Source: Clostridia bacterium (lineage in GTDB: Bacteria; Bacillota; Clostridia; Oscillospirales; Acutalibacteraceae). From it: DNA of 64,000 nt. The position numbers and the translations under genes were made by a program. This document shows, piece by piece, positions 1 to 8,155 of this stretch (position 1 is the first letter of the stretch; each line of letters starts with the position of its first letter). The stretch spans positions 1-64,000 of the forward strand of contig JAFTYU010000002.1 of assembly GCA_017461235.1 (NCBI GenBank), in the 5' to 3' direction. Under the pieces are notes generated by a model. It searched no databases. It saw nothing but the letters and a program-made list of their open reading frames with translations, and was not told the origin of the DNA.

Positions 1-470
1 CCGTCCCCTACCATATGATTTTTAATTTATATTGATATCACCGTAGGGTACGCATCTATGCGTACCGTTTGATTCAGGTTGGTTCTTCTTCGGGACGGAT
101 GGATCCGTCTACGGTATGATGTTTAATTTTAAATTGATACCACCGTAGGGTACGCATCTATGCGTACCGTTTGTATCAGGTTGGTTCTTCTTCGGGACGG
201 ATGGATCCGTCCCCTACGGGGTGATTTTTTCTTCGGGACGGATGGATCCGTCCCCTACGGTATGATTTTTAATATTAAATTGATACCACAGTAGGGTACG
301 CATCTATGCGTACCGTTTGAATCAAGTCGGTTCTTCTTCGGGACGGATGGATCCGTCCCCTACGGTATGATTTTTAATTTTAAATCTACAACACCGTAGG
401 GTACGCACCTGTGCGTACCGTTCGACTCAAGTCGGCTCTTCTTCGGGACGGATAGATCCGTCCCCTACGA
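1..470. repeat. Tandem array of two alternating palindromic repeats
   Basis: Two hairpin units alternate. Unit A is GTACGCAT-CT-ATGCGTAC, seen at 48-65, 150-167, 296-313 and, in variant form, 401-418. Unit B is GGGACGGA-TGGA-TCCGTCCC, seen imperfectly at 92-111 and at 194-213, 235-254, 340-359 and 445-464. The first ten bases look like the end of another B copy cut by the window edge. A and B are joined by an AT-rich linker whose ends (CCCTACGGT and ACCGTAGGG) are themselves complementary, so larger nested hairpins can form. The A-to-A period is about 102-146 bp. No open reading frame of note lies inside. The array resembles REP/BIME-like intergenic repeats; a function is not evident. Confidence 0.85.
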
Positions 471-499
471 TAGTTGTTAGTTCAGATAATTAGGCTTTA

Positions 500-535
500 C
501 AATCGGCTTGCCCCAAAATTTTGTATTTTGCATTC
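500..535. repeat. Short dispersed repeat, copy 1
   Basis: This stretch (core AATCGGCTTGCCCC, then an AATTTTG...TTTTGCATTC tail) closely matches 17154-17191, downstream of noc, on the same strand. Both copies lie in the 3' flank of a minus-strand gene. It looks like a small dispersed intergenic repeat or the relic of one. Confidence 0.5.
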
Positions 536-573
536 AAAAAGCCCCTCGAAACCGATGGTTTCGAGGGGCTTTT
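536..573 (-). terminator. Rho-independent terminator of the GPH transporter gene
   Basis: The arms GCCCCTCGAAACC and GGTTTCGAGGGGC form a 13-bp stem with a short GAT loop. On the minus strand it is followed by a U-tract (AAAAA at 536-540 on the plus strand). It lies about 10 bp beyond the stop of the transporter gene. Confidence 0.9.
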
Positions 574-582
574 CCATATACT

Positions 583-2133
583 TTATTTGCTTGCTTTTCT
601 TGTTTCGATTTCTGCAACCATTTTTGCCTGACGTTTTTCTGTAATTGTGTAGAAGAACATAGGAACTGCACAAGCAAACATACTGATTACACCCGAGAGA
701 ACGAGCATATTCCACAATGTATCTTTACCTGCCTGTGAAATAAAGCCTGTTTCAGCATTGATTTTAGCGGCAGAGAAGGAAATAACACCGATAAATGCAC
801 CAACTGCCATACCGATTTTATTAATAAGAGTCTGCATAGCGAAGCAGATACCTTCACCACGTTCACCTGTTTTCCACTCAAGGTAATCAACCGTATCACC
901 TATCATAGCATATGTGATAATGTTGTTAACGCCCTGAGGAATACCAAGAAGAACAAGGGCAATTGCTGCTACAATAAGCTTCCAAGGTTTATCATAACCT
1001 ACAAAGTACATAACCGCCATTACCACGCCACCGAAAAGGTGTACCGTAATATAAGTCCATTTCTTTGTGAATTTCTTTGACATCCAGGGAACGAGAATTG
1101 AAGCAACAAGTCCACCGGGAACAACAAGGAGAGTTATAAGGCTATACATACCTTCGTTCTGAAGAACGTATTTCGCGAAATAAAGACCGCCTGTATATGT
1201 ATAAACCATTCTTGCACCACCGAGAACACCGGAAAGAACGATAAGAAGAAGCTCTTTATTCTTGAAGAGTAGTTTGATATTGTGACCAAAGCTGGGGGGA
1301 TTATCGTCCGCTGTGAAACGCTCTTTGGTGTGCTTGAAACCATAGAAGAACATAGGAATTGCCGCTACAACAAGTACAACTGCAGCAATGAAATATGTCC
1401 ATTTAAGGGTATCTGCATTTGTTTCTTCCATACCCTTAATAACAGTACCGATAAAATTCTTTGCGTTTTCAGCATCAACACCCTTGTCTGCCATAATCTT
1501 AGTAATATCAGCATCGGTGTATTTGTATTTAGCTGTTATACTATCTGTAATAATGGGAAGGAAAACAGTAACAATACCTGCGCCCAATGTACAAAGAAGA
1601 CGGGTAACTGTAAGCAAATTACCACGAACAACCGTATCATTAGTCATACAGGTTGAAAGTCCCCAATAAGGAACATCGGCAACTGTGTAAACAACACTCC
1701 AGATAACGTAAACGATTGCAACAACTATGAAAGACCATGTTGCCTTTGCCTGGAAAACAGGAAGGAAACAAGCAATTGTCATAACCGCAATCGGAATAGC
1801 CATCCATTTAAGATAAGGACGGCATTTACCCCATTTTGTACGGGTTTTGTCAACAACAGAACCCATAATCGGGTCATTAAGGGCGTCAAAAATACGAGTA
1901 CCTAACATAAGGTACGCAACAGCCATAGCACCTGTTATTTTACCGACTGTAACACCTTCGGCACCGAAAAGGAGTGCGTCTGTAAGGAAAATTGTAAGGT
2001 ACGAGCCGATAATGGTGCAAACAAAGTTCTGACCAAAACCTGCAATACCGTAAGCAAGAGCTTCCTTGGGTTGCAAACCATCTCCGCCGGGAGTGGTACC
2101 GTATAATTTGTGCAACAAATTATTGATTTTCAT
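583..2133 (-). CDS. GPH-family sugar:cation symporter (MFS)
   Basis: A 516-residue polytopic membrane protein of the glycoside-pentoside-hexuronide:cation symporter family, which couples sugar uptake to Na+ or H+. The N-terminal half shows the family hallmarks: a conserved RIFDALNDPIMG segment around residue 80, then a basic RTKWGKCRPYL loop before the next helix. About twelve hydrophobic segments can be seen. The length is slightly above the usual 450-500 residues because of a loop around residues 190-235. The start is ATG with GGAG eight bases upstream. It is the last gene of the tetR-dockerin-cyclophilin-transporter run, 13 bp after the cyclophilin stop, and is closed by a terminator. The substrate cannot be read from the sequence; oligosaccharides or glycosides are likely for the family. 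Confidence 0.88.
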   Translation of the reverse strand: MKINNLLHKLYGTTPGGDGLQPKEALAYGIAGFGQNFVCTIIGSYLTIFLTDALLFGAEGVTVGKITGAMAVAYLMLGTRIFDALNDPIMGSVVDKTRTKWGKCRPYLKWMAIPIAVMTIACFLPVFQAKATWSFIVVAIVYVIWSVVYTVADVPYWGLSTCMTNDTVVRGNLLTVTRLLCTLGAGIVTVFLPIITDSITAKYKYTDADITKIMADKGVDAENAKNFIGTVIKGMEETNADTLKWTYFIAAVVLVVAAIPMFFYGFKHTKERFTADDNPPSFGHNIKLLFKNKELLLIVLSGVLGGARMVYTYTGGLYFAKYVLQNEGMYSLITLLVVPGGLVASILVPWMSKKFTKKWTYITVHLFGGVVMAVMYFVGYDKPWKLIVAAIALVLLGIPQGVNNIITYAMIGDTVDYLEWKTGERGEGICFAMQTLINKIGMAVGAFIGVISFSAAKINAETGFISQAGKDTLWNMLVLSGVISMFACAVPMFFYTITEKRQAKMVAEIETRKASK

Positions 2134-2146
2134 TTTTCTATCTCCT

Positions 2147-2641
2147 TTATTCTATAACCTCAACGGTTTTCATTACTATGGGTTCCACGGGTGTTGACCT
2201 TTCGCCGCTGAAGCTCATACGGCGGTCGATTTTAAGAAAATCATCGACAGTTTCCATACCTTCAATAACCTTTCCGAAGGCGGCATACTGACCGTCAAGG
2301 AAGGAGCAATTACCGTAGCAGATAAAGAACTGACTGCTTGCGGAATTAGGATGCTGTGAGCGTGCCATTGAAATGACGCCGCGCGTGTGTGAAAGTGTGT
2401 TCATAACACCGTTAGCAGCGAATTCACCTTTGATGTTTTCACCGCTTCCGCCGCAGCCTGTACCCTCGGGGTCACCACCCTGAGCCATAAAATCCGCTAC
2501 AACGCGGTGGAATGTAAGACCGTTATAAAAGCCTTTTTTCACGAGCTTTAAAAAGTTTTCGCAGGTAATTGGTGCCTGCTCGGGGCATAACTCAATAACA
2601 AATGTGCTGCCGTTTTCCATTGTTACTTTTACTTTTGACAT
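2147..2641 (-). CDS. ppiB: Cyclophilin-type peptidyl-prolyl cis-trans isomerase
   Basis: A 164-residue single-domain cyclophilin catalysing cis-trans isomerisation of Xaa-Pro bonds. The diagnostic FHRVVADFMAQGGDPEGTG block holds the catalytic Arg, and SSQFFICYGNCSFLDGQYAAFG completes the active site. No signal peptide is visible, so it should be cytosolic. The gene starts 3 bp after the dockerin gene and is followed 13 bp later by the GPH symporter, so the three are probably co-transcribed. Length is normal for bacterial PpiB. Confidence 0.93.
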   Translation of the reverse strand: MSKVKVTMENGSTFVIELCPEQAPITCENFLKLVKKGFYNGLTFHRVVADFMAQGGDPEGTGCGGSGENIKGEFAANGVMNTLSHTRGVISMARSQHPNSASSQFFICYGNCSFLDGQYAAFGKVIEGMETVDDFLKIDRRMSFSGERSTPVEPIVMKTVEVIE

Positions 2642-2644
2642 AAT

Positions 2645-3715
2645 TTACACCGTAACCCTATTCATAATGTAGTTTTCAGTAAGATTTGCTGTTGTTGCAG
2701 TTTTCATAGTGAGCTCTGAATCTTCCTGCGGAGGTGCCATAACTTCACTGATGTAGGTATAGCTATAATCTGCTGAAAGAATATCACCTGTAAGAACATC
2801 CTGCCTGAGCACTACTTTACCTTTTTTAAACACTACCTTATTGACTGTTGAGCCGTCACTCTCATCAAGGGCAGGTATTGTAAACACCTTGCCGTAAGGA
2901 AGCGTCTGTCTTTTTGCAAAGCCTGATGAACCTGTGGGATATTCATCACCCACATAAGTAACGTCGGGTAATGTTATTGTGTAAACTATGCTACCGTCAA
3001 CAACCTTGCAGGCTGCACCTGAAATATCCGCAACGGTAAGCTTGCTGGACCAACCAAGGTTATTCACGGGGAAATACGAATAGTGACTGTTAGAGTGCTT
3101 TGCAACTGTTTTTTCGGAAGTCTGGGGCTCATAAGCCTCTTCCGCCTGAACCTTCATTTCATTGAGCTGCGCCTTCATTTCGTCATTGAGAGCCACATTG
3201 TAAGGGAAAGTGTTCATAAGCTTGATTATTTTATCAACGTATTTATCAAACTCAAGGTCTGTAACGTTCATATCCGCAATAGGAGCATTTGTTGTTGTGA
3301 TTTTTATAGAAGGACACACAACCGTGGCAGTTTTTTCAAAACCGGGGCGCACGCTCTTGACAGTGTTGATTTCGGCATTGAAAAGCTCAAGAGCTTCGCT
3401 CTGAGTCAATACGGGTGAAATACCGGAAACTATTCTGAGCGTTTCCTGTGCATCGCTTATGGAAACTGCGCCGTCAAAGTTAACATCGTACTGCTCACCA
3501 TCGGCATTTTCGATTATACCTGCCGCCGCCTGAAGAAGCTTTTTGGCGTCAGCGGTACTGTATGAGCCGTCGCCGTCTGCATCAACACGCTGAATTTTTA
3601 ACATGCTTTTTTCAGCCGTTGTCAGAGTGGTATCAGTATCCGCGGCAGTTGCGCAGATTGCAAACATACCCATTAACACGCTTAACACGAGAATTACAGA
3701 TAATGCTTTCTTCAA
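2645..3715 (-). CDS. Secreted dockerin-domain protein of unknown function
   Basis: The N-terminus is a clear signal peptide (Lys-Lys, a hydrophobic core rich in Val/Leu, then an ATAAD-like cleavage region). Directly after it come two dockerin-like calcium loops, DADGDGSYSTAD and DVNFDGAVSISD, separated by a helix, i.e. an N-terminal type I dockerin module. The rest (about 250 residues) is not a family I recognise; it contains a proline-poor, beta-rich segment with tyrosine clusters. The longest frame begins at a GTG at 3724, but that GTG is part of the Shine-Dalgarno AAAGGTG; the TTG at 3715 sits six bases downstream of it and gives a typical MKKAL-type signal peptide, so I chose it. Preceded by tetR (31 bp) and followed by ppiB (3 bp). 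By inference it is an extracellular protein docked to a cohesin. Confidence 0.78.
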   Translation of the reverse strand: MKKALSVILVLSVLMGMFAICATAADTDTTLTTAEKSMLKIQRVDADGDGSYSTADAKKLLQAAAGIIENADGEQYDVNFDGAVSISDAQETLRIVSGISPVLTQSEALELFNAEINTVKSVRPGFEKTATVVCPSIKITTTNAPIADMNVTDLEFDKYVDKIIKLMNTFPYNVALNDEMKAQLNEMKVQAEEAYEPQTSEKTVAKHSNSHYSYFPVNNLGWSSKLTVADISGAACKVVDGSIVYTITLPDVTYVGDEYPTGSSGFAKRQTLPYGKVFTIPALDESDGSTVNKVVFKKGKVVLRQDVLTGDILSADYSYTYISEVMAPPQEDSELTMKTATTANLTENYIMNRVTV

Positions 3716-3746
3716 AATTATCACCTTTCCTTTTAGTTTTTGAAGA

Positions 3747-4409
3747 TTATTTGAAATTAAATGCGGCTTTTAAAAACAGCAAAGTCTGTTCAACTATCTG
3801 TTCGTCACTCTCCGGAGCCTGCTTGCCGGTGTAGATAAAGAACCGTTCCTTATAATAGGGGCACGCAGTTGAAAACTGCAACATCATAAATATACTGTCA
3901 AGCAGAAATGCAAAAAATGCAGGGTTAACATCACTGCGGACATCGCCCGTTTCCTGCGCCTTGCTGATAGCTACGGTGTAAATTGAAGCGGATACCGCCT
4001 CAATACGCTGCGACAATTCGTTCAAAAATTCCGAATTGCCACCCGTGGTCAGCGAACAGTATAATTTCACAAGCTCGGGATTCTCACGGGAATAAACCAA
4101 CAACGCACGGATTATTTTTTCTGCTTTAAGGAGTATATCTTCCTCAGACGATGACAAATCCAACAACAGCTTTTCCAGCGAAGATAACCCTTCCTGAACA
4201 ACTGCCGTGAAAAGAGTTTCCTTATTTTCAAAGTACTTGTAAACCGAGCCTACGCTAATCCCCGATTTTTTGGCAATCTGCTGGATTGACGTATTCTCAA
4301 AACCGTTGTCTGCGAACTCGTTCCTTGCAACGTTGAGAATGCGCTCCTGCTTCTCACGGGGGAGCTTTTCAAACGCGGCTTTGTAAAGCTGAGCCTTTGG
4401 ATCCGTCAT
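3747..4409 (-). CDS. TetR/AcrR-family transcriptional regulator
   Basis: About 220 residues. The N-terminal helix-turn-helix reads TSIQQIAKKSGISVGSVYKYF, preceded by the usual ILNVARNEFADNGFENTS helix; the C-terminal ligand-binding part is all-helical and family-variable. Two starts are possible: ATG at 4427 with GGAG only four bases away, and ATG at 4409 with GAGGTG at good spacing; the second is preferred. It heads the minus-strand run dockerin-ppiB-GPH transporter, 31 bp upstream of the dockerin start, and may control it. A promoter (TTGCTT-17-TATGAT) precedes it. The ligand is unknown. Confidence 0.88.
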   Translation of the reverse strand: MTDPKAQLYKAAFEKLPREKQERILNVARNEFADNGFENTSIQQIAKKSGISVGSVYKYFENKETLFTAVVQEGLSSLEKLLLDLSSSEEDILLKAEKIIRALLVYSRENPELVKLYCSLTTGGNSEFLNELSQRIEAVSASIYTVAISKAQETGDVRSDVNPAFFAFLLDSIFMMLQFSTACPYYKERFFIYTGKQAPESDEQIVEQTLLFLKAAFNFK

Positions 4410-4448
4410 TATACACCTCTTGAACATAATTCTCCATAATCATACTAT

Positions 4449-4477
4449 ATCATAACACCATTGCCGAAAAAAAGCAA
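4449..4477 (-). promoter_or_regulatory. Sigma-A promoter for tetR operon
   Basis: On the minus strand TTGCTT (4472-4477) and TATGAT (4449-4454) are spaced by 17 bp, about 20-40 bp upstream of the tetR starts. The -35 element is only a fair match to consensus. Confidence 0.55.
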
Positions 4478-4581
4478 CACAAACACAAAAAACGCTCTCC
4501 AAAAATCAGGATCATTTTTTGTTGAGTGTTTATAAAATCCGGGCGTTATAAAGGGTATCACACCGTCATTTATGAACGCAT

Positions 4582-4620
4582 TTTGAACATACCGCTCGGT
4601 TCTCTGCGCGATTGTTCAAA
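4582..4620. promoter_or_regulatory. Inverted repeat TTTGAACA/TGTTCAAA in divergent intergenic region
   Basis: Perfect 8-bp arms at 4582-4589 and 4613-4620, separated by 23 bp, lie between tetR (-) and the Fn3-repeat gene (+), upstream of both promoters. It could be an operator; the same octamer recurs in the AT-rich region at 26510-26620. Apart from this and the two promoters I see nothing in 4428-4742. Confidence 0.4.
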
Positions 4621-4672
4621 GTTTTTTTACTTTATATACATTTTTTTGACATTTATATTTATTAAATTCTTA

Positions 4673-4701
4673 TTGAAATAACATTTATAATCATTTATAA
4701 T
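4673..4701 (+). promoter_or_regulatory. Sigma-A promoter for the Fn3-dockerin gene
   Basis: TTGAAA (4673-4678), a 17-bp spacer and a perfect TATAAT (4696-4701). It stands about 40 bp upstream of the ATG, with AGGAGG at 4730-4735 between them. A second -35-like TTGACA occurs at 4646-4651. Confidence 0.8.
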
Positions 4702-4742
4702 GTATGGGTATAACTGTTTTTTAAAATACAGGAGGTTTTTCA

Positions 4743-7700
4743 ATGAACAAAACTCGATTTACAACAAAAGTTCTGCTCTCCCTTCTTGTTGTTATAGTTG
4801 TTCTCGGTTCGGTCGTTACGGTCGCATCCGCCGCCGACACCTTCGCAAACTATAAACTCGCATACGGTGAGATTGTTCCCACTGACGAAAAACTTGAAGC
4901 GCAGAAATTCACCTACTCTCTGTACGGTGACTCCGACGATATTTACTTTATGCGAATAAGCACAGGCAAGCCAAACGCTTTCTTTGCAGTTGAAATATAC
5001 GCCGACAGCAATTATCAGGAGCAGATAAGAAGCTATTCAAAAGGCTATGACTCAACCCCCGGTAACAAATCCCTTAAGGTAACCTGGGAATTCAAAACAC
5101 TTCCCAGCGGCACTTATTACGGCAGATGTTATACCTTTATCGAATCCGACGGTAACAGAAAAATAGACTCTTCATCTATGAAAACGTTTACCATAAACGT
5201 TGACCGTATAAGCAAAAAAACGGTTACGCTGAAATCACTTACTAACACGGCAAGCGGTCCCAAAATCACTTGGACACCTTTTTCAACTGCCACAAAATAC
5301 AATGTTTACAGACGTGCCGCAGGTGAAAAAAGCTGGACACGTATTGCAACTCTCGGCGCCAACGCCTCAACCTACACCGACAAAACCGCAAAAAGCGGAA
5401 CTGTTTACACTTACACAGTTAAATGTTACGAAGGAAAGCTTGTGAGCCTTTATAACAAAACCGGACTTTCAATAAAATATCTTGCCACACCCGCTGTATC
5501 GGTAAACGGCTCGGGTGCCTCAGGTGTTGCAAAGCTCAGCTGGAAAGCCATTCCCGGTGCAGAAGGCTACTACGTTTACCGCAAGGGCGGTTCACTCAGC
5601 GATTACAGCTGGGTCCGTATAGCAACCATCAAAAACGGCAAAACAATATCCTACACAGACAAAGCCGCTACAAGCACCGACTGGAAATACACCTATACAG
5701 TCAAGGCATACAGCGGTAAAACCATCAGCGCCTATAACAAGGTCGGTGTTGATTTTGACTATATCCCTGCACCCAACCTTACAAAAACAAGTTCCGTTTA
5801 CGGCGGTGTTAAAATTGACTGGAAAAGCTCCAATCCTAACGTTATTAAATACAACGTTTATCGTAAAAACGGCACTTCATGGAAGCTTCTCGGTTCAACA
5901 ACAGAAAAAACCTTCATTGATAAAACTGCCGTTTCCGGCAAATCCTACATCTACACGGTTAAAGCTCTTTCCGATACAAACGCAGGCGCATACAAGGCTT
6001 CAGGCATAACCGCCAAATATATGGCAACACCCGAGCTCAATACACTTACCTTTGACTCAAAAGACCGTTCACTTGTTAAATGGAACGCCGTTGACGGTGC
6101 CGCAGGCTACAGAGTTTACCGCAAAATAAATAACGCAAAAAGCTGGTCTATGATAACTATAATCAAGAACGGCAAAACAACAAAATATTATGACCCCTGC
6201 GAAAAAACAAGCGGTTACACTTACTCTTACACAGTACGTGCTTTCGACAGCAAAAACAATTTCAGCTTCTTCGTAACAAAAGGAACTTCTGCAATTTACC
6301 TTGAAAAGCCCGTCTTCACGGCACAACAAATCGTTTCTGCGGAAAATCCCCTTTGTGTTGAAGTTAAATGGAACGCTGTTGACGGTGCAACAAAATATAA
6401 CGTTTACAGAAGACTTCCCGGTGAATCCTGGACAGTTCTTGCAAAATCCACAACTGAACTGACCTTCCTTGACACCACCGCCGAATGCGGCATCACTTAC
6501 GATTATGCAGTACGCGCATTCAATGATAACGGCCACAGCAGTCACTATAACACTGCAACCGTTATGCCACTTCTTATCCCCGAACTGAATTCTGTAATGC
6601 TTACGGAAACAGGCTGTGCTCTCACATGGGATGCGTTGGACAACGCAACATCATATACAATCTATCGCCGTGCAGAGAATTCTGATGTATGGGAAATCGC
6701 AGGCACATCGGAAACAACTGAATTCACAGACATTTCCGAAGAATGTAAAACCCAACGTTTCTACTACACTGTTTCTGCTACATTCGGTGAAACCGAAAGC
6801 CAATACGGTAACGGCTTGCCGAACTTTGTTGAAATAGAAATCACAGCAACGCTTGTTGATGCTATCGACGATGCCCCTGCTTATATCAATGTAGAAATCA
6901 ATTGTCCCGAAGCACAAACCATCGAAGTTTACAAAAACGCCAATGACGAAGAGCCCGTTTTACTTGAAGGTGTTACAGGTACCTTCACCGATAACGGCAT
7001 TACAGACGGCAATACGTACACCTACACCGTTATTGCTTTTGCAGAAGGTAAAGTAGCAGGCGAAAAATCTGCCGCTGCAAAATACCCCCATCCCCCGCTT
7101 AACGCTACCGTAATTACGCAGTGTGGCGGTGATTATAACAATAATGAGCCTACCGTTACATTATCATGGGATACTATTGAGTTTGCAGATGCATACATTA
7201 TATTAAGAAGCAACTCGAACAATGAATGGTCTGAAATTGTAACCGTTGCCGCACAGGATGGCGTTCTCAGCTACACCTACACAGACACGGATGTTTTAAC
7301 AGAAATCACATATAATTACAAGGTAAAAGCTGTTGCCACTTCATCCGAACGTGACGCTTCCGAATCAGACATTGCTACAGTATTTATCCCTACTCCGCTC
7401 GGAAGTGTTACAGGCCTTAAAATAGAAAATCCTGAAAAGACTCAGGACGGCAAGGTTTGCGTTACTGTTTCGTGGGCGCCCACAGAGTACGCTACATCAT
7501 ATCAGCTTTTCCGTAAAACGGCAGATACAGACTGGGAGCTCTTATACGTTGATTCCGATGAAGCCGACGGTTTACAGTACATTGACTACGTTGACGTGAA
7601 CGTTGAGTACACATACAGAGTGGATGCTACCGCTCCCGACAGAGGCACGGTAACCAATCAGGAAACCTTCTTTTATAAGGAAGACGTTATACCTGAAGAG

Positions 7701-8111
7701 CCTGTAGCTCCCGAAGAACCTGAAATTGATTACGTAATACTGAATGATACAGAAGATTCTGTTGCTGACGGCATTATCACCACAAACACCGTAGGTTGTG
7801 ACGATTTCTCAGTTATCGCCGTTGCAATTGAAGGCTATACCCTTGACGCAGTCAAACAAGGCGAATATTACGGCACAGGCTCTGCAATCAATGTTTATAA
7901 AGATGGCGAAAATGTAAAAACATATACACTTGTTGTAAAAGCCGATGTTAACGGCGACGGTGTTTGCGATGTTCTCGACTATACAGCTTTAAGTAACTAT
8001 ATTAACGAACACACAGAACTTGATAGCTACGCAATATCCGCCGCGGATCTGAACAACGACGGCATTGCCGATACATCTGACCTTGATGCTTTAAACCTTA
8101 AAATCTCTTAA
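4743..8111 (+). CDS. Large secreted Fn3-repeat protein with C-terminal dockerin
   Basis: 1122 residues. Residues 1-31 are a signal peptide ending near ASAAD. A beta-rich domain follows (about 32-150). Then come roughly nine fibronectin-III-like repeats of 85-95 residues (about 155-980), each with a W-x-x-(V/I)-x-G-A-x-x-Y-x-(V/I)-Y-R core and a SGxxYxYTVKA strand near its end. After an acidic proline-rich linker (EEPVAPEEPE) and a small beta domain, the C-terminus carries two calcium loops, DVNGDGVCDVLD and DLNNDGIADTSD, i.e. a dockerin. No catalytic domain is visible, so a structural, adhesive or scaffold role is likely. It has its own strong promoter and AGGAGG site and ends in a terminator. 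Later repeats (about 640-980) are more diverged than the first five. Related repeats occur in the proteins at 14676-16883 and 60118-63795. Confidence 0.85.
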   Translation: MNKTRFTTKVLLSLLVVIVVLGSVVTVASAADTFANYKLAYGEIVPTDEKLEAQKFTYSLYGDSDDIYFMRISTGKPNAFFAVEIYADSNYQEQIRSYSKGYDSTPGNKSLKVTWEFKTLPSGTYYGRCYTFIESDGNRKIDSSSMKTFTINVDRISKKTVTLKSLTNTASGPKITWTPFSTATKYNVYRRAAGEKSWTRIATLGANASTYTDKTAKSGTVYTYTVKCYEGKLVSLYNKTGLSIKYLATPAVSVNGSGASGVAKLSWKAIPGAEGYYVYRKGGSLSDYSWVRIATIKNGKTISYTDKAATSTDWKYTYTVKAYSGKTISAYNKVGVDFDYIPAPNLTKTSSVYGGVKIDWKSSNPNVIKYNVYRKNGTSWKLLGSTTEKTFIDKTAVSGKSYIYTVKALSDTNAGAYKASGITAKYMATPELNTLTFDSKDRSLVKWNAVDGAAGYRVYRKINNAKSWSMITIIKNGKTTKYYDPCEKTSGYTYSYTVRAFDSKNNFSFFVTKGTSAIYLEKPVFTAQQIVSAENPLCVEVKWNAVDGATKYNVYRRLPGESWTVLAKSTTELTFLDTTAECGITYDYAVRAFNDNGHSSHYNTATVMPLLIPELNSVMLTETGCALTWDALDNATSYTIYRRAENSDVWEIAGTSETTEFTDISEECKTQRFYYTVSATFGETESQYGNGLPNFVEIEITATLVDAIDDAPAYINVEINCPEAQTIEVYKNANDEEPVLLEGVTGTFTDNGITDGNTYTYTVIAFAEGKVAGEKSAAAKYPHPPLNATVITQCGGDYNNNEPTVTLSWDTIEFADAYIILRSNSNNEWSEIVTVAAQDGVLSYTYTDTDVLTEITYNYKVKAVATSSERDASESDIATVFIPTPLGSVTGLKIENPEKTQDGKVCVTVSWAPTEYATSYQLFRKTADTDWELLYVDSDEADGLQYIDYVDVNVEYTYRVDATAPDRGTVTNQETFFYKEDVIPEEPVAPEEPEIDYVILNDTEDSVADGIITTNTVGCDDFSVIAVAIEGYTLDAVKQGEYYGTGSAINVYKDGENVKTYTLVVKADVNGDGVCDVLDYTALSNYINEHTELDSYAISAADLNNDGIADTSDLDALNLKIS

Positions 8112-8120
8112 AAAACATAA

Positions 8121-8152
8121 AAAAACACAGACTCCGCAGAGTCTGTGTTTTT
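8121..8152. terminator. Bidirectional terminator
   Basis: ACACAGACTC-CGCA-GAGTCTGTGT stem, flanked by A-runs on the left and T-runs on the right, so it can stop the Fn3 gene on the plus strand and the MFS gene on the minus strand. Confidence 0.9.
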
Positions 8153-8155
8153 TAT

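Noticed and set aside
1..470. CRISPR array at the window start
   Set aside because: Repeats are palindromic units with variable, related linkers instead of identical repeats with unique spacers of fixed length; no cas genes are nearby.
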